Below, piece by piece: positions 23,862 through 36,270 of a DNA stretch of 64,000 nt. The DNA lies in NCBI GenBank assembly GCA_036936605.1, contig JAUPFV010000001.1, positions 114,832,771 to 114,896,770 on the forward strand. Reading direction: 5' to 3'. Numbering within the stretch: the first letter of the stretch is position 1; the number at the start of each line of letters is the position of its first letter. The DNA comes from Limnanthes douglasii subsp. nivea. Lineage: Eukaryota > Streptophyta > Magnoliopsida > Brassicales > Limnanthaceae. The position numbers were made by a program, and so were the translations under genes. Under the pieces are notes generated by a model. The model was not told the origin of the DNA, made no database searches, and worked only from the letters and a program-made list of their open reading frames with translations.

Positions 23862-26630
23862 ATGTTCATAGCCAGAAATGCACTAGTAAAAGGAGGTTGG
23901 TTAAACTTGTCAGAGTTAAAGGGAGCAAGAAAAGTTGCAAGAGACGAACGAATTGCTGTTGGCCTTTTTGTTTCTCCTAGTGAAGGAACCAATCAAGCAC
24001 ACGCGAATATAGACCAGGGTTTATCGTCCCCTAAAGCACCCAAGGTTAGAAAGTTCCCGTTTGTTTCAAGCCTTTCTCCTCTTCCATCAGGGTCCTCTGT
24101 CCAAGAGTCCCCAAACCCTCTCCCTAAAAAGAAAGATGTTTTTAGCATTATAAAATCCTTGCCTTTTATTACAATGGGTTCGGATACAGAAAAATCCCCA
24201 GAGAATTAACCCCACACCGAGTCACCCGTCAATCCAAATCGAAATCCACTCCTACTTCTTCAAAACCCTCCAGTTCGGAGGTAGTAAAACATATACAAAA
24301 AACTAAACCATTAGGACAGCAGCCCCTAGCAGAAGCCCAACCATCCGAACAATCTTCCATTGTAATGGAAGAAAACATGGAGGATAGTCTAGATGGCGTC
24401 CCTTTTGAGGCGTCCGAACAAACAGAGGACACAGCTGCAGATCGGAAGGACAAAACTAAAGTGGGTTTGACTCATCCCGATGCGCTTCGAAGAGTTTAGA
24501 GGGGAGAGTGGGGCCAAACTTCAAGAAGGTTAGCGTGAAGTACTTGCTGTCTCTTCAAAATATAGCCTACGTCTACACCCATATTGCTGAATTGGGTCGT
24601 ATTCGTACGAAGTGAGGAATCCCAGAGTCTGTCAATGTGAGAATCCCAATCGCCTTAGAAACTCCGATGGATTGCAAACCCAATGAGCTGGTGGTTTATA
24701 CGGAGGTGCTGAACTGGGGGCTCTAGTTTCTTTTGAACCCGGAGATAGTCAGGTATTTACACTTGACCAAGCTGTGTCCAAGTCAGATGAGCCCAAACAC
24801 TTGGTATACCCTGCTAGCTGGTATCATGGGATCCAGTCTGTCCAAGATTTCACTGCCAATGGAAGAATTTGCTGCTGTGGCAAACTTGTGTAAGAATCAT
24901 CACATCCCCTTCTACCAATAAACCTTAGGGAATGACTACAAGGTACTAAATGATCTTTTAGAGTCAGAAAATCTGTAGAGGAAGCAGTTCTTATTCATCA
25001 GTGGGGCCTACGAGAATGGGAAAAAGATCAAAGTTGACTCAAACCCAAGCCAGCTGACCAGTCGCTGGAAGAGTGTTAGTGAGTTTATGTTCCCTTTATT
25101 CTCTCAAACATTAAGTAATTATTCCGAACTGATTTATATCTCTTCTTAGTATTGCCGAAGGAGTTTTCGGACTATATAGAGGCATGTCAAGATACCTGCG
25201 CCAAATTGAACGCTTGGGCCTTAGAGAAATGGGACAACGCTTTCCACAATTATTTCACATCAGGAAACTTTGTGAGGTCTCATATGTGGAACACCACAGG
25301 GAGAAGAGATCTCACATGGGAAAAGCTGACTACCCCTCCTCCTGCATATGTCATCCTGAGGAGGACAGAGGCTAAAGATGCTAAAATTTACTTGCCTTCC
25401 AGGGCCAAAGCCCCTAGCCATCTGAACAAGGTGAAGAATAAGAGAAAGAAGAAAACCACAACAAACCCACCTCAAACAACTACTGAAGGGACCGGTTCGG
25501 AGAACCAGAGAGTCATTAATGCTGCTTTACCGGAAGCAGTAGAAGTTACTATCAATGAGGCTGGTGGGTCAGAAAAACCACCAAAGATTTCGAAGAAGGA
25601 CAAGAAACGCAAAGCCATTAGTGATGAAAAAGATGCCAAGAAGAAGAAAGTTACTCTGGGATCAGAGATAATTTTTCGTCCTTCTGAAATCCCTCCTCCA
25701 GCTCCTGCCGATCCCACCTTACAAGAGGAAATTCCACCCAATCTTTACTCCGAACAGGCTACTGCTGATGGTAACAAAGAGGTAAATCTTGACGTTTTTC
25801 AGAACATCAATATTTATTTTAATGATTTGGAAAAAGATGACTTCGTGGGGCCTTACCGTCCTCCCAACTCACCTAACGTTGTGACCCACAATGGTGAGAC
25901 TTACGCGATATATAGCGAGCAAGATACCTTGAGCCGTTCCCTCTTGGGATACATTCATCCAGTGTTTGATCTGGAGAGACAAGTGAGGGATCAAACCGTT
26001 ACCATCAACTCCCTGACTACAGAGAAGAAAATCTTGACAAACAATCTTTCTAGCGCTCAACAAAGCATAGAATTAATGAAGAAGGAGAATGATGATTTGG
26101 CTGCCAAACTGCTTAAGTAAGAAAAGACCAGCAAAGACCTCCAAACCAAGTATTCCAATCTAGAGACTTCTTTCTCAAATGATATCAAAGATTTGAAGGA
26201 GCGACTGCAAACTAAGGACAATACTATCCAGACTTTATCCGATGATAAAGTCAAGTTGGAGAATACTGTCCAAGAGAAGACCAAAGAGAAAGCTACCTTA
26301 GAAGACCAAAAAACTCATGCAATAGCTATAGGGATAAAGAAATATGCTAGTGGAATAGTGGATTCTCTGGAGAAGAGGGATGATAGAATTAAATCCGATA
26401 TGGTCTTACTGTTCCATGAGACTTTTCCTAAGAGGACTCTTGGTCCTTTGTAGAAATATGTGGACTTTAATGATCTCTCTTTCCATACGATGGCTGATGG
26501 TGACAAGCAAAACTACTCCACTAGGATAGAATCTGAAGATGATGAAGAAGTGGGTGAGAGTTCAAGTGTTGAACTCAAAAGTCCCAAAAAATATGGTGGT
26601 GAAGAAAAGACCAAAGAGAACAAGCCCTAA
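23862..26630 (+). pseudogene. Antisense accessory ORF of the Tat-type element, broken
   Basis: Runs opposite to pol. It starts at ATG 23862 (MFIARNALVKGGWLNLSELK; the open frame reaches back to 23781), with linker to 24209. After a break come the conserved blocks VSVKYLLSLQ (24530), ETPMDCK (24660), EIVRYLHLTKLCPSQMSPN (24740) and PMEEFAAVANLCKNHHIPFY (24860), with in-frame stops. 25152-26120 is a long open stretch with LEKWDNAFHNYF, a Lys-rich nuclear-signal-like tract (KKDKKRKA, KKKK) and a C-terminal coiled coil (about 25970-26450) of heptad-like Leu/Lys/Glu. A possible intron lies at 25081-25149 (GTGAGT...TTCTTAG). The first half matches the ORF at 1-1320 (minus). Function is unknown; homology across at least two elements shows it was once a real gene. 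Confidence 0.75.
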
Positions 26631-26890
26631 GGTTACATTGTGTACTTTTTCTTGATAGACTAAAGTCCTTGGATGGCCAAGTCATTTTGTTGCATTGTTT
26701 GTTTAATCTTTACGCTGTAAAACTTTAAAGTCCTTGAATGGTCAAGGCATTTTGTAAATCATAGATCGGTTGTAGTCCGATTAGATTTTAATACTATAGT
26801 TTCCTTTGTTTAAATTCTGTTTAACTTTTTATGGCAAGTGTTTAGATAGCCTTTAATATTTCAGATGTGTTGAACAAGAGTATCAAATAT

Positions 26891-27228
26891 TTTCAACCAC
26901 ACGTGTTTAATAAATGTGATCGAGTGTTCAGTATATCCGATCAACTCAAAAACATTTGAGACCCGGGGTGTTAAATAAGTGTTAAATATCCGACCCGAAA
27001 CAAAACTACACAAGACTTTTGAAAAAGGCATAATATATTATTGAAAAACCCGTATCAAACAGTTTCAACCACATGTGTTTAATAAATGTGATCGAGTGTT
27101 CAATATATCCGATCAACTCAAAAACATTTGAGAGCCGGGGTGTTTAATAAGTATTAAATATCTGACCTGAAACAAAGCTGCACAAGACTTTTGAAGAAGG
27201 CATAATATATTATTGAAAAACCCGGCCA
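26891..27228. repeat. Two-unit tandem repeat inside the Tat-type element
   Basis: The unit starting TTTCAACCAC at 26891 recurs at 27063 (period 172 bp, roughly 90% identical), both ending near GAAAAACCCG. It lies between the antisense ORF and the integrase end. Tandem repeats in this untranslated region are common in Tat-group elements. Confidence 0.85.
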
Positions 27229-27389
27229 CCTTATTAAAACCTCCCCACGCCACCAGGGTAGGAAAAAGTATGCCCCCTAATATTTACATTGATACTTAAA
27301 AAGTAAATATTTACAAAAGAGTTTTATTCTAAGTATAACGTGAGATGTTCAACATTCTATGGGTGTTTTAGTGCTCTCCCTTCTTTGTC

Positions 27390-28519
27390 TTAAAGCATGT
27401 ATGACGTCAGTTTAACCTTTACATAAAATACATAAGGGCCTTCCCAGTTCAGAGCCAGCTTACCAAACTGCTTTTCCTTAGTGTGTAAAAAAACTTTTCT
27501 TAATAATTTGTCCCCTATTTGAAAATATCTTCTTTTAACTTTAGAGGTAAATCTGCTCCTTATTAAGCCTTGGTAATGCGATGTTCTCAAATGTGCTTTA
27601 ACTCTTCTTTCTTTAATAAAATCCAACTGATTCTTGACTGCTACATCATTAGCCCGTTCAGAATATTTTTGGACTCTGTGAGATGGTAAAGTAGCTTTTA
27701 TGGGAATAATTGCATCCATCCCATACACTAGAGCAAAAGAAGACTCTTGTGTGACATCCCGAGGTGTAGTTCGGTAGGCCCATAATATTTCTTGTAAATA
27801 GCTTGGCCACTTTCCTGCAGCTCATTCTAATTTTTTATGCAATTCGGACAAAATTGTCCTATTTTCTACCTCAACCTGGCAATTTTCTTGAGGGTAGAAA
27901 GGAGAAGAAAAATAATGTTGAATTCCTATGGAGGTACAGAACACTTCCATGTCTTTATTGTCAAACCGTGGGCCATTATCTGTAGTAATCTTTCGGGGAA
28001 TCCCAAATCTGTAACATATGTTAGACAAAATAAATTTAATAACTGCCTTTGAAGTGGTTCCCGCCAAAGGAGCTGCCTCTATCCACTCCGAAAAGTAGTC
28101 AATAACAACTATGATTGTTCTACATCCACCGGATGCCATGGGAAAAGGTCCAACTAGGTCCATACCCGTCTGTCAAAGGGTATTGGTTCAGATATGGATT
28201 CCATATGAACTGCTGGCACATGAATTTCATTCCCATATTTTTGGCAAGGATCACACTTTTTCACCATTTCTTTAGCATGTGCCATTATGGTTGGCCAGTA
28301 GTATCCCGCTAATAAAACTCTTCTGGTTAGAGCCCTATAGCCACAATGTGCAGAACCTTCTCCGGCATGTAGTTCAGATAACACAACTTGAGATTCTTCA
28401 AATCCTAAGCAACGTAGGAGAGGCCTGCTGAAAGATTTCTTGTAAAGAACTTCTCTTAATATAAAAAAAACACGAGCCTTGTACTTGGTTTTCTTAGCCA
28501 CAACTTTATCCGGAGGCAA
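27390..28519 (-). pseudogene. Integrase of the Tat-type element, broken
   Basis: 28519-28154 holds the zinc-binding region (ELHAGEGSAHCG...GYYWPTIMAHAKEMVKKCDPCQ). 28163-27822 holds the catalytic core: the first Asp in MDLVGPFP, the second in TTDNGPRF, and Glu in PQENCQVEVENRTIL. 27728-27390 holds the C-terminal domain (GDKLLRKV...GKLALNWEGPY). The three segments are in different frames or separated by stops. Integrase inserts element cDNA into host DNA; this copy cannot make it. Confidence 0.85.
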
Positions 28520-28620
28520 TATCCCATTGGAGATGAACCGGAGAAGATCATATCTTTAGGTTGAATAACAAGTATATTCATACTTTCTTCACTTTCCTTG
28601 CCAAAAATATGTTGACCTGT

Positions 28621-29043
28621 CTATACGGATGGGCATTCCTGAACAAGAATCCATGAGTAAGATTCAGAATAAGGTATAGTTTCCAAAGAGTCTTCCAGAG
28701 TATTTTCCAATCTAGGAATGTGTTCGTAGTAGATATTATTGAAGTTTGCGGCAAATTCTTTCAACATAAACAAGTATTTAATCAAATGTTCTTTCTTTGC
28801 TTCAGATTGTTCTTGAACATGGTGAATCAGCAATTGGGAATCACTCATTAACCGGACTCTCTTTTCCCCACATATGAGAGTTAGCTTAAGACCAGCTATC
28901 GCAGCTTCATATTCAGATTCATTGTTAGAAGCTCTGAAGCCAAAACATAAGGTCTGGTACATATTGTCACCATAGGGAGAAGTTAAACAAATTCCATCCC
29001 ATAACCCATAATACTTGATCCACCATCGGTTCGAACTACTCAT
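28621..29043 (-). pseudogene. Second (archaeal-type) RNase H of the Tat-type element
   Basis: 140 codons open. SNNESEYEAAIAGLKL (about 60-75) carries the Glu block and VRLMSDSQLLIHHVQ (about 83-97) the Asp block; YEHIPRLEN near the end fits the C-terminal region. The SNN.AEYEA.I.GL pattern distinguishes this extra RNase H from the one adjoining RT and supports assignment to the Tat group. Confidence 0.8.
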
Positions 29044-29213
29044 TCTTTCTTAGACTGGTTTCCTGACTCCTGTCAGGAAGATCTATGAGTATGAAATTCT
29101 ACCAAGAAGTCAGCCACCGAATGGGTTTTAATTGCTGTTCGGGGTGCAAAATCAATATCATAATCACCCAACTCCACTGACCACTTGGTCATTCTAGTTG
29201 ACACATCAGCTTT

Positions 29214-29560
29214 TTAAAGAACATTTTTCAAGGGGAAAGATGTTCGAACAACAATGGAATGAGCTTGGAAGTATGGTCTCATCTTTCTTGCTACAATTAC
29301 TAGGGCCAATGCCAATTTTTCCAACTTAAAATATCTCATTTCAACATCCAACAAACGTTTACTGATGTAATACACCGGACGAGGGTGATTGTCCACTTCT
29401 CTTACTAGCACAACACTTATTGCATACTCTGATACAACTAGATATACATAGAGTTTCCCCCCCGAACAGGTTTGAAAAGAGTTTTAGGTGAAGACAAATG
29501 CTTCTTGATTTCAATAAAAGATTGGTCACACTATGAAGACCAATTAAAGTCTTTAGCATT
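29214..29560 (-). pseudogene. RT-adjacent RNase H of the Tat-type element
   Basis: The minus frame gives REVDNHPRPVYYISKRLLDV, then E.RYFKLEKLALALVIVARKMRPYFQAH. This is the standard gypsy RT-connected RNase H (PVYY.S..L...E.RY...EK..LA.V...RKLR.YF..H). Upstream the frame is interrupted. Confidence 0.75.
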
Positions 29561-29755
29561 CCTCAGCACTTAGAAAAATGGAACGCACTTGTCCGATGAT
29601 CTTGAAATAAACCTATTCAACGCAGCCAATCGTCGTGTCAGTCTTTGAACTCGTTTAATATTTTGAGGAGGATCCATAGCTAGCAAGGCATTAAGTTGAT
29701 CTGGATCAAGATGAATTCCCTTCTCACTTATTATGTAGCCCCAAAACTTTCCAGA

Positions 29756-30255
29756 TCAGACCCCATATACACAATTTTCAGGGTTCAATTTTAAATTTAC
29801 CACCTCCAAGTTAGAGAATATTTCTTGAAGGTTAGATATATGTGCATCTTCCTCTAAGCCTTTAACCATCATATCATCTATGTAAACCTCCATGTTTCTG
29901 CCAATCTGATTAGCAAAATATTTATTCACTAACCTCTGATAAGTGGCTCCAACATTTTTTAATCCGAATAACATCACCTTATAATAATGAAGACCTCTGT
30001 CTATGATGAAAGTAGTGTGATCTTGATCCTTCAGAATTACTTTTATTTGGTTGTATCCTGGAAAAGCATCTATGAAAGATAATAAATTGTTTCTAGAGAT
30101 AGAAACCACCAACTGATCTATCGAGGTACAAGATAAAGATCCTTATGGCATGGCCTATAAAGGTCAGGGAAATCAATGCACATGCGCCACTTGCCATTCT
30201 GTTTCTTGATCGGAACAGGGTTGGCCGTCCACAAAGGGTATTGAGATTTTTTAAT
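29756..30255 (-). pseudogene. Reverse transcriptase of the Tat-type element, broken
   Basis: The start is seen near 30240 (KKQNGKWRMCIDF). An in-frame stop follows; then 30112-29756 is open with SFIDAFPGYNQIK, YKVMLFGLKNVGATYQRLVN and the catalytic VYIDDMMVK (YIDD). The catalytic aspartates are retained. RT would copy element RNA into cDNA. Confidence 0.85.
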
Positions 30256-30611
30256 GTGACCCATCTTGGTTAAACGGTCAACTTCTTGAATAATCACATA
30301 GCTTTTTACTTAGAAAAAGACCTTCTCTTCTGTACAACTGGTGCAATATCACTCCAGATTGACAACTTATGGGAAATAATATCAGCTGGCACTCGAGTGA
30401 CATTACTGTTATACTATGCGAAAACATGTTGATTCTTCATCAAAAAGGATAATAACCGGTGCTTTAAATCCAACACCAACTTGGAACCAATTTTAACACT
30501 CTTGCCTTCTAAGAAGGAGTGGGTTTCAATCTCTTCAATAGGTATTATAACATTGAGAGCCTCCCTGGGATCATCAATTTCATTTTCCTAAGCAGAAGGC
30601 TCCAATAGCTG

Positions 30612-31020
30612 CTAATATTTGTTAACTCTGACTGCCCCTAAAGTTTTAGGGGCAAGGGCTATTGCATACCATTCCATAGATATCTTCTGGCTGCTCCAGA
30701 CAAAACATACTTGTCCCTGGACAACATAATTCAAACATTGGTGCACCGTAGAAGCCACAACATGCATTCTAAAAAGGCAAGATCTTCCAAATATGGTATT
30801 GTAAGATGTTGGGCAATCCACCACAACAAACAGTAGTCTTACCATCTTTTAAATAGTCCTTTTCCCAACAACACTTCCTCTTCGAACTCCCCAATAACAT
30901 TTACTAAATTTTCTGTGAAGCTTACAATGGTTTAATTCGAACGTTGTATAACTGAAGGGTTTCTCATTTGCTTGTAGGAGCTAAAAATACGATGTTTTCC
31001 AAACTGCCTGTATTATTTAG
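30612..31020 (-). pseudogene. Aspartic protease of the Tat-type element, catalytic Asp lost
   Basis: The active-site block reads LNNTGSLENIVF (about 31020-30985), where D-T/N-G-S is expected; Asn replaces the catalytic Asp (codon at 31014-31012). The downstream part at 30845-30612 has LFVVVDCPTSYNTIFGRSCL and STVHQCLNYV. A stop separates the two. Retroelement protease cuts Gag-Pol; this copy would be inactive. Confidence 0.7.
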
Positions 31021-32653
31021 AATCTGGCGTTTATCATTTCTCCTTATTGATGCCCTTATTACCACCACATCTTCATGAGGCCCTGCAATGTCTCTCAGGT
31101 CATCCTCATAAAAAACTATAAAGGGAGATGATGCCCTTTCTTTTTTTATGTATACCTCCAACTTGCCCCTTTTAATGAGGTTCTGGACCTCTTGCTTCAA
31201 GGTTATACAATCATAAGTATCATGACCTATATCATTGTGGTATTGGTAGAAACGGGTGCTCCAGTTTTCTCTGGGGGACTGCAATGCTGTTGGCTTTCTA
31301 AAATGAACCTCATTCTTAGTCTTGTCATAGATTGTAGCCATGCTCTCCTTCAATTCAGCAACCCCCTTAGGCTAAACACATGCCCCCTCTTATTTCTGGC
31401 ATGTTGGATCTGAGTTTGGTTAGACTGATTCTGCCTTGACCGGTTGGACCCCGGTCCAATCTCTTTTTCACTGTAACCGGACTGATTAGTAGCTGGAAGT
31501 GTTGTTGTTGTAGTAGTAGACCTCACTTGGTGGTGTACTCTGGTTTTTTTAGTCTTTTCGACGTTGATTTGTTTACCCAACTGATTAAACAAACCATCTT
31601 AGGTCATCGCCTTCTTCCGAGTCACTGAATCAGCTAAATTACCAAGGTTTAAACCTTGTCTTAGGGAAACAATCACAACTTGTTCAAAAAAAATATGTTA
31701 TCCTATTATTTGTGTTCACAAAACGATTGATGTACTCCTTTAGGGACTCGTTCGGCTCCTGAGCACAATGGATCATGGTGTCCCCATTACCCTTGAGTTC
31801 TTTACTTCCAACAAATTACCTCCGGCAGGCAACTCAGAACGTATTAAAATTTCTTATACATCCTTGAGGGAGACTGTTGTACCATTTGATGACACTTCAT
31901 TTGAAAGTTTGGGAGAAAGCCTTGCACAATAAGCGTCATCGAAATTCATCATGAAGTTCTTAAACTTCTCCAGATGGTTGTCCGGATCTCGACTTCCATT
32001 GTATTTCTCCATCTTTGAGCTATCAAACCTCTTAAAAAGATATTCGGAGAGTAATTTTGCTGACAAAGGCGATTGCCTCTAATTTTTTCTACGGCTAAAA
32101 ACAGTGTCTTCATTAGGTGTGGCAAAAATACTCGGTTCGGACTGAAAAGCAAAAAGATCAACGAATAACTGATCAATATGTTTATTGGTTGATCCCTTAC
32201 CCTTGCTTCTAAAGCCTGCCATGCCTATCCCTCTTTCTTGAATGTGTTTTAGCCAACCTCATTTTGTTTTTTGACCTTTTCAGTACTTGAAGATAATAAT
32301 TCTTCAAGATTAGCCTCATTTGATGGGTTGTTGGAGGACTCAGATGTAGAACTCCCAGCAGGTTTAGATCGGTGTGTCTTCTTGGAACTGAGATGTGTTT
32401 TCAAAGACTGCTCGTTATCTCAAGGATTGTCAGTGTGATGAAGTATTGATGCACCAAATGTTTCCTTAACTCTTTTTACTGCTTGTTTTATTGCTCTCAA
32501 CGCCTCTATTTCAGCTCTCAACTGGTTGCGCTCCTCAATAGTATACTCATTGTCTTCCCTTGCAACTTCCACCTCAGGAGGTGGAATATTATGCTCATTC
32601 GGATCCATTCGAACTACTTTGCTTGCTGGTTTTGAATTGTGAAATGTAGGCAC
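30964..32653 (-). pseudogene. Gag of the Tat-type element, broken
   Basis: N-terminal part 32653-32420 (LRAEIEALRA coiled segment). Core at 32180-31850 (FKRFDSSKMEKYNGSRDP, NHLEKFKNFMMNFDDA). Polar linker at 31592-31350. Zinc-knuckle-like region at about 31260-31150 (FYQYHNDIGHDTYDC...LIKRGKL), in which the usual first Cys is Tyr. Frames are interrupted several times. Confidence 0.8.
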
Positions 32654-32660
32654 CGTCGTG

Positions 32661-32678
32661 CTCCTACTGTGGTCGCCA
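32661..32678 (-). other. Primer-binding site of the 10-kb Tat-type element
   Basis: On the minus strand, three bases after the 5' LTR end, TGGCGACCACAGTAGGAG is found. It resembles the site at 3344-3363. The priming tRNA was not identified. Confidence 0.6.
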
Positions 32679-32681
32679 ATT

Positions 32682-33038
32682 TGGTGTGATTAATTTCCTT
32701 TAAGGGTAATTTTGTAAAATGGTTTGTGAATTTAATGTTTAGAGTAGAGAGTAGTGAGATAAATAAGTTGTGTGCTAGCAATAAATTCTGATTACCCTCA
32801 TTAATGATAGTGGTTGGGGTATTTATACTTAATTATTGACCAATGGGCTTATCGGGTCAGATAGTGAAATCATGTCAAGTTTAAGGACCCATTAGTAATT
32901 TGGTGTGAAGTGACCAGCATCTACCTTAGTCACCATTTATTACGTTTGTCGTGTTCGGTTTTTTATACTAGTGGTTATGGTACGAATTGCCCATCGGATT
33001 TAGTCAAGACTCAGCAGCTAAAATATATGTTCTCATAA
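32682..33038 (-). repeat. 5' LTR of the 10-kb Tat-type element
   Basis: 357 bp, collinear with 23042-23400 and about 90% identical by eye. Its outer end is mutated (TCATAA for TCATCA) and followed by the AAATA target duplication. Confidence 0.9.
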
Positions 33039-33043
33039 AAATA

Positions 33044-35684
33044 TGAGCATAATATTATGAAACTGTATAAACAATGATCTAAGGTGGTTGTACCATCGTA
33101 TTTATTTATAATGTAAGGGTCGAGCTTCTGATATAGAGATCTATTTTCTAAGATCGCTCGAGATAATACATATTTTACCAACATGTATTTGATTACTTTA
33201 TATCTATTTTAGATTTCTTATTTAGTAGCCACCTTAGTTGTATCTTTGCCTTTAACCTTTTTAGTGCTCGAGATATCATTGGTGCTATAATTCTTTTCAT
33301 CTATATCGTCATGAACGTACTTTCTTGAAGTATTTATCTTATCTTTCTCTTTTGTAGCGGTCTAATCATTTATATCCATATAACTATGAATCATTCTCGA
33401 CCTCAATTATAAAATTATCATATTGGTTATAGACAGTAATGTCTCAAATATCTTTAAAATTTGGACACTCAATTCCCCTTCTTTCTGGATCCAAATTGTA
33501 TTGGATCTTAATTGTTTTTACTTTAGCTCTTCTAGTTTTATCTCTAGTCAATGTATTATATACAGATAAGGGATATGATATCGAATTGTTTCACATGTTT
33601 TGAATCTTATTTGGATTGTGATCCTTGATTGTCCATTCATCTTTATAGTTTGAGATGGGAGCCCATACTTGATCGTGCACTTTAGCTGTAAACGTGTTAT
33701 TATCAATAAATTAATCTAGGTTTTAGAATGGTACATTGAAATAAACTTCTCATAAATGACGCTAAAAATGATGAGGGATAATATCGTCAAATGTATAAAT
33801 CCGATAGTAAATATCGACTGAGATGTTGAAAAGTGAAGCAGATGGTTACAAAAGAATAAGAAGGACAAAAATTTGAGATGTATGTTAATTATGTATAATT
33901 TTGTTATAAATTTAAAAATTCAAATGAGTATATCTGAGATTTTACATTGGCTAGTGCAGGGTCTTCGTCAACCAAGATCCAATATACAGGTGTATCGGTT
34001 GTACCTCGTATGAGGGCTTCATTAATGAAGATGGGTATCATTAACCAATACTAAAATATGCATATGTTTTGAATTCACCTCATGCAATATCTTATGAGGT
34101 CTTTTATCAAACTTGTTTCTTGAAAATCTTTGTATAAACTTTTTATAGAAGGTCTCATCTTGTAGAATTGTGTTCGAGTTGCTTAACCTAAATTATTACC
34201 ACTAAGCGTGAGTTATGTCTTTATTTATAGTATGTAAATATATAAACAACTACGTTAAATTTTAAGACGGTAAATCTATCAACCATAATGTTTTTTTCAT
34301 TTACTATACCTGAAAATTTGATTGTATGTTTTAGGTATAATATTTAATGAGATAGTGATTAAAGATACTTTATAACTTGAATTAATGCACGTACCATTCA
34401 TAAGACATGTTGAAACCTTCCATAAAAATAAACTTGCTTAAACTATATTTATTCTTCAAAATTTTAAAAATAAATGTACTTGAAAACTTAAGGCATGTGT
34501 CATTTATAAGACATATTTATTTTTTCTCAAAATATAGTTCTATTGATGAATACGAATATGTGCTTTTGATTAATTAATCCTTCTAAATTAAAGCATTCTA
34601 TGATAAAGAATTCAATTTCATTATTGTAATTTTAATAATTATATATTAATAAATATGGTATTCTATAAAGAAAAATAAAATAATATTTGTTTTAGTTTAT
34701 GTTTTGCATTTCATAAGGTATATCTAAATAAAACTAGTATGATCATATACATTAGTAATTATTTAAAGTTCATCTAGTGTGGTGGTAAAGAAAATATCTT
34801 AGACATTACAATAAATAAGATCATAATATTTTATTGACTTAATATTAAAATAAACAAGAACAATCCTATAAATTTTACTTTACAAAAATATTATAAATTT
34901 TAAGTTTATTTGATTTTGTTACATGAAGCTTTATATATTTTCAATTAAATCTGAAATTTAAAGTATATCATGGTCTATAATATCATGATTAGTTAAAAAC
35001 CAAAACAAAACTAAAAACTTTATTTGAAATTATTGATAGAATATAACTTAAAAATCAAGTAGATATTCTAGGATATTTCATCAATCTCAATAATTTTCTA
35101 TTCCATGATATCATGGAATATATGGACATAAACAAATGACACACAAATCAATTTTGTTGGTCGGTTTTGAAAGGAAAATCAAATTAAAACCAAACTCAAG
35201 TAAACATTGTTGGAGATAAAGGGACAATCTATGCTTAATGATATATTTAGCTATTGTGAGTATATTGTCTAATTATATAAGTAATCAAATGATAAAATCA
35301 ATTTGGTGATTTGACAAATAGGTGAAATCCCATTATAGAAATAAATGTGTGGAGACTATATTTAAGTTGGACATTGTGAAGGATTAACCTCAAATATTAA
35401 CCACAAATCTAATTAAAAGGAGCGAATGTTATTAAGATAAAGTTTAACCTTGATTGTTTTCACATATAAAGTTACATACAACTCTACTCCTTCAAGTTAT
35501 CGTTTAATTTTATCTTTGTAACTTGTATTTTTATTATTTAGATTATCAAAGATAAAGAACAAGATTGAAGAATGACAAGTAAAAAATAGATCTACAACTA
35601 TCAAGCGAAAAAATACAAACACATGAGATAAGTCATTAAGTAATGTGAAACTTAGATATAAGTCACTCTGTTATCTAGTAGTTG
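33044..35684. other. AT-rich region, no intact gene
   Basis: No credible ORF. 33100-33900 may be the far side of the older minus-oriented gypsy element (protease trace at 22200-22437) into which the 10-kb element inserted; no motif was firmly recognised. 35202-35420 is a diverged relative of 35683-35870 (ATAGGTGAAA..CATT, GGACATTGTGAAGGATT/GGAACTGTGAAGGATT), probably parts of the same LTR family. Confidence 0.4.
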
Positions 35685-36270
35685 TTGGATTAATTATGGA
35701 CCGATATGCTAAATATATATATCGTCATCATCATAAAGTAGTCCAATAATACGTAACTGGATTAACAATATATGTAATTAAATAAGAATTGTACCTATAG
35801 GTGAAAAAGCATTGTGAATGTATAAATGTGGTAACCGGGTTAAATTTAGGAACTGTGAAGGATTGAGTCCAAATCGCAACACTAAGACTTGAACTGATAA
35901 TTCATAGACTAAATTGATAAAATCATTTTAGTGGTCGGGGTCTCCGATCACAAAACGGATAGAGTAAATTGGCTTTATGCAACTAGAGTTTATAGTTGTA
36001 TTTGTATATAAAAAGAAGATTGTGGTTAGTTTATTCCTTAACCTAAACCCTAAAAGATCAGTCGCTGCTTTGTTGAGAAAACAAAATTAAAACTATCTTC
36101 ACTCAATAACAACTGAAGTAAAATTCAACTCAGAATTATGGATAGCAGTAGACAAAATTGTGAGTTTATTTTAATATATTTAATTATTAATCACATAAGA
36201 GATTATACATTATGTTTTGATAAATTGTATTTAGACGATTAAATTAGTTTTATATATTGTTATCAGAGCC
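35685..36270 (+). repeat. Candidate LTR and primer site of an older copia-like element
   Basis: A stretch with TATATAAAAAG (about 36007) and a leader ends before TTATCAGAGCC at 36260-36270, a near match to the initiator-Met primer site TGGTATCAGAGCC. The left boundary is approximate. The younger copia element at 36487 sits just downstream, apparently inserted in this older element's interior. Confidence 0.4.

Larger units (their letters stand above)
23042..33038 (-). mobile_element. Complete, decayed Ty3/gypsy Tat-type LTR retrotransposon with antisense ORF
   Basis: Bounded by direct LTRs (23042-23400, 32682-33038) and a 5-bp target duplication AAATA (23037-23041 and 33039-33043). In minus orientation the order is 5' LTR, primer site, gag, protease, RT, RNase H, a second RNase H, integrase, tandem repeats, an ORF on the opposite strand, polypurine tract, 3' LTR. 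A second archaeal-type RNase H and a reverse ORF downstream of pol are known features of Tat-group elements. LTR identity is about 90% by eye, and all frames carry stops, so it is old and non-coding. Confidence 0.93.
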
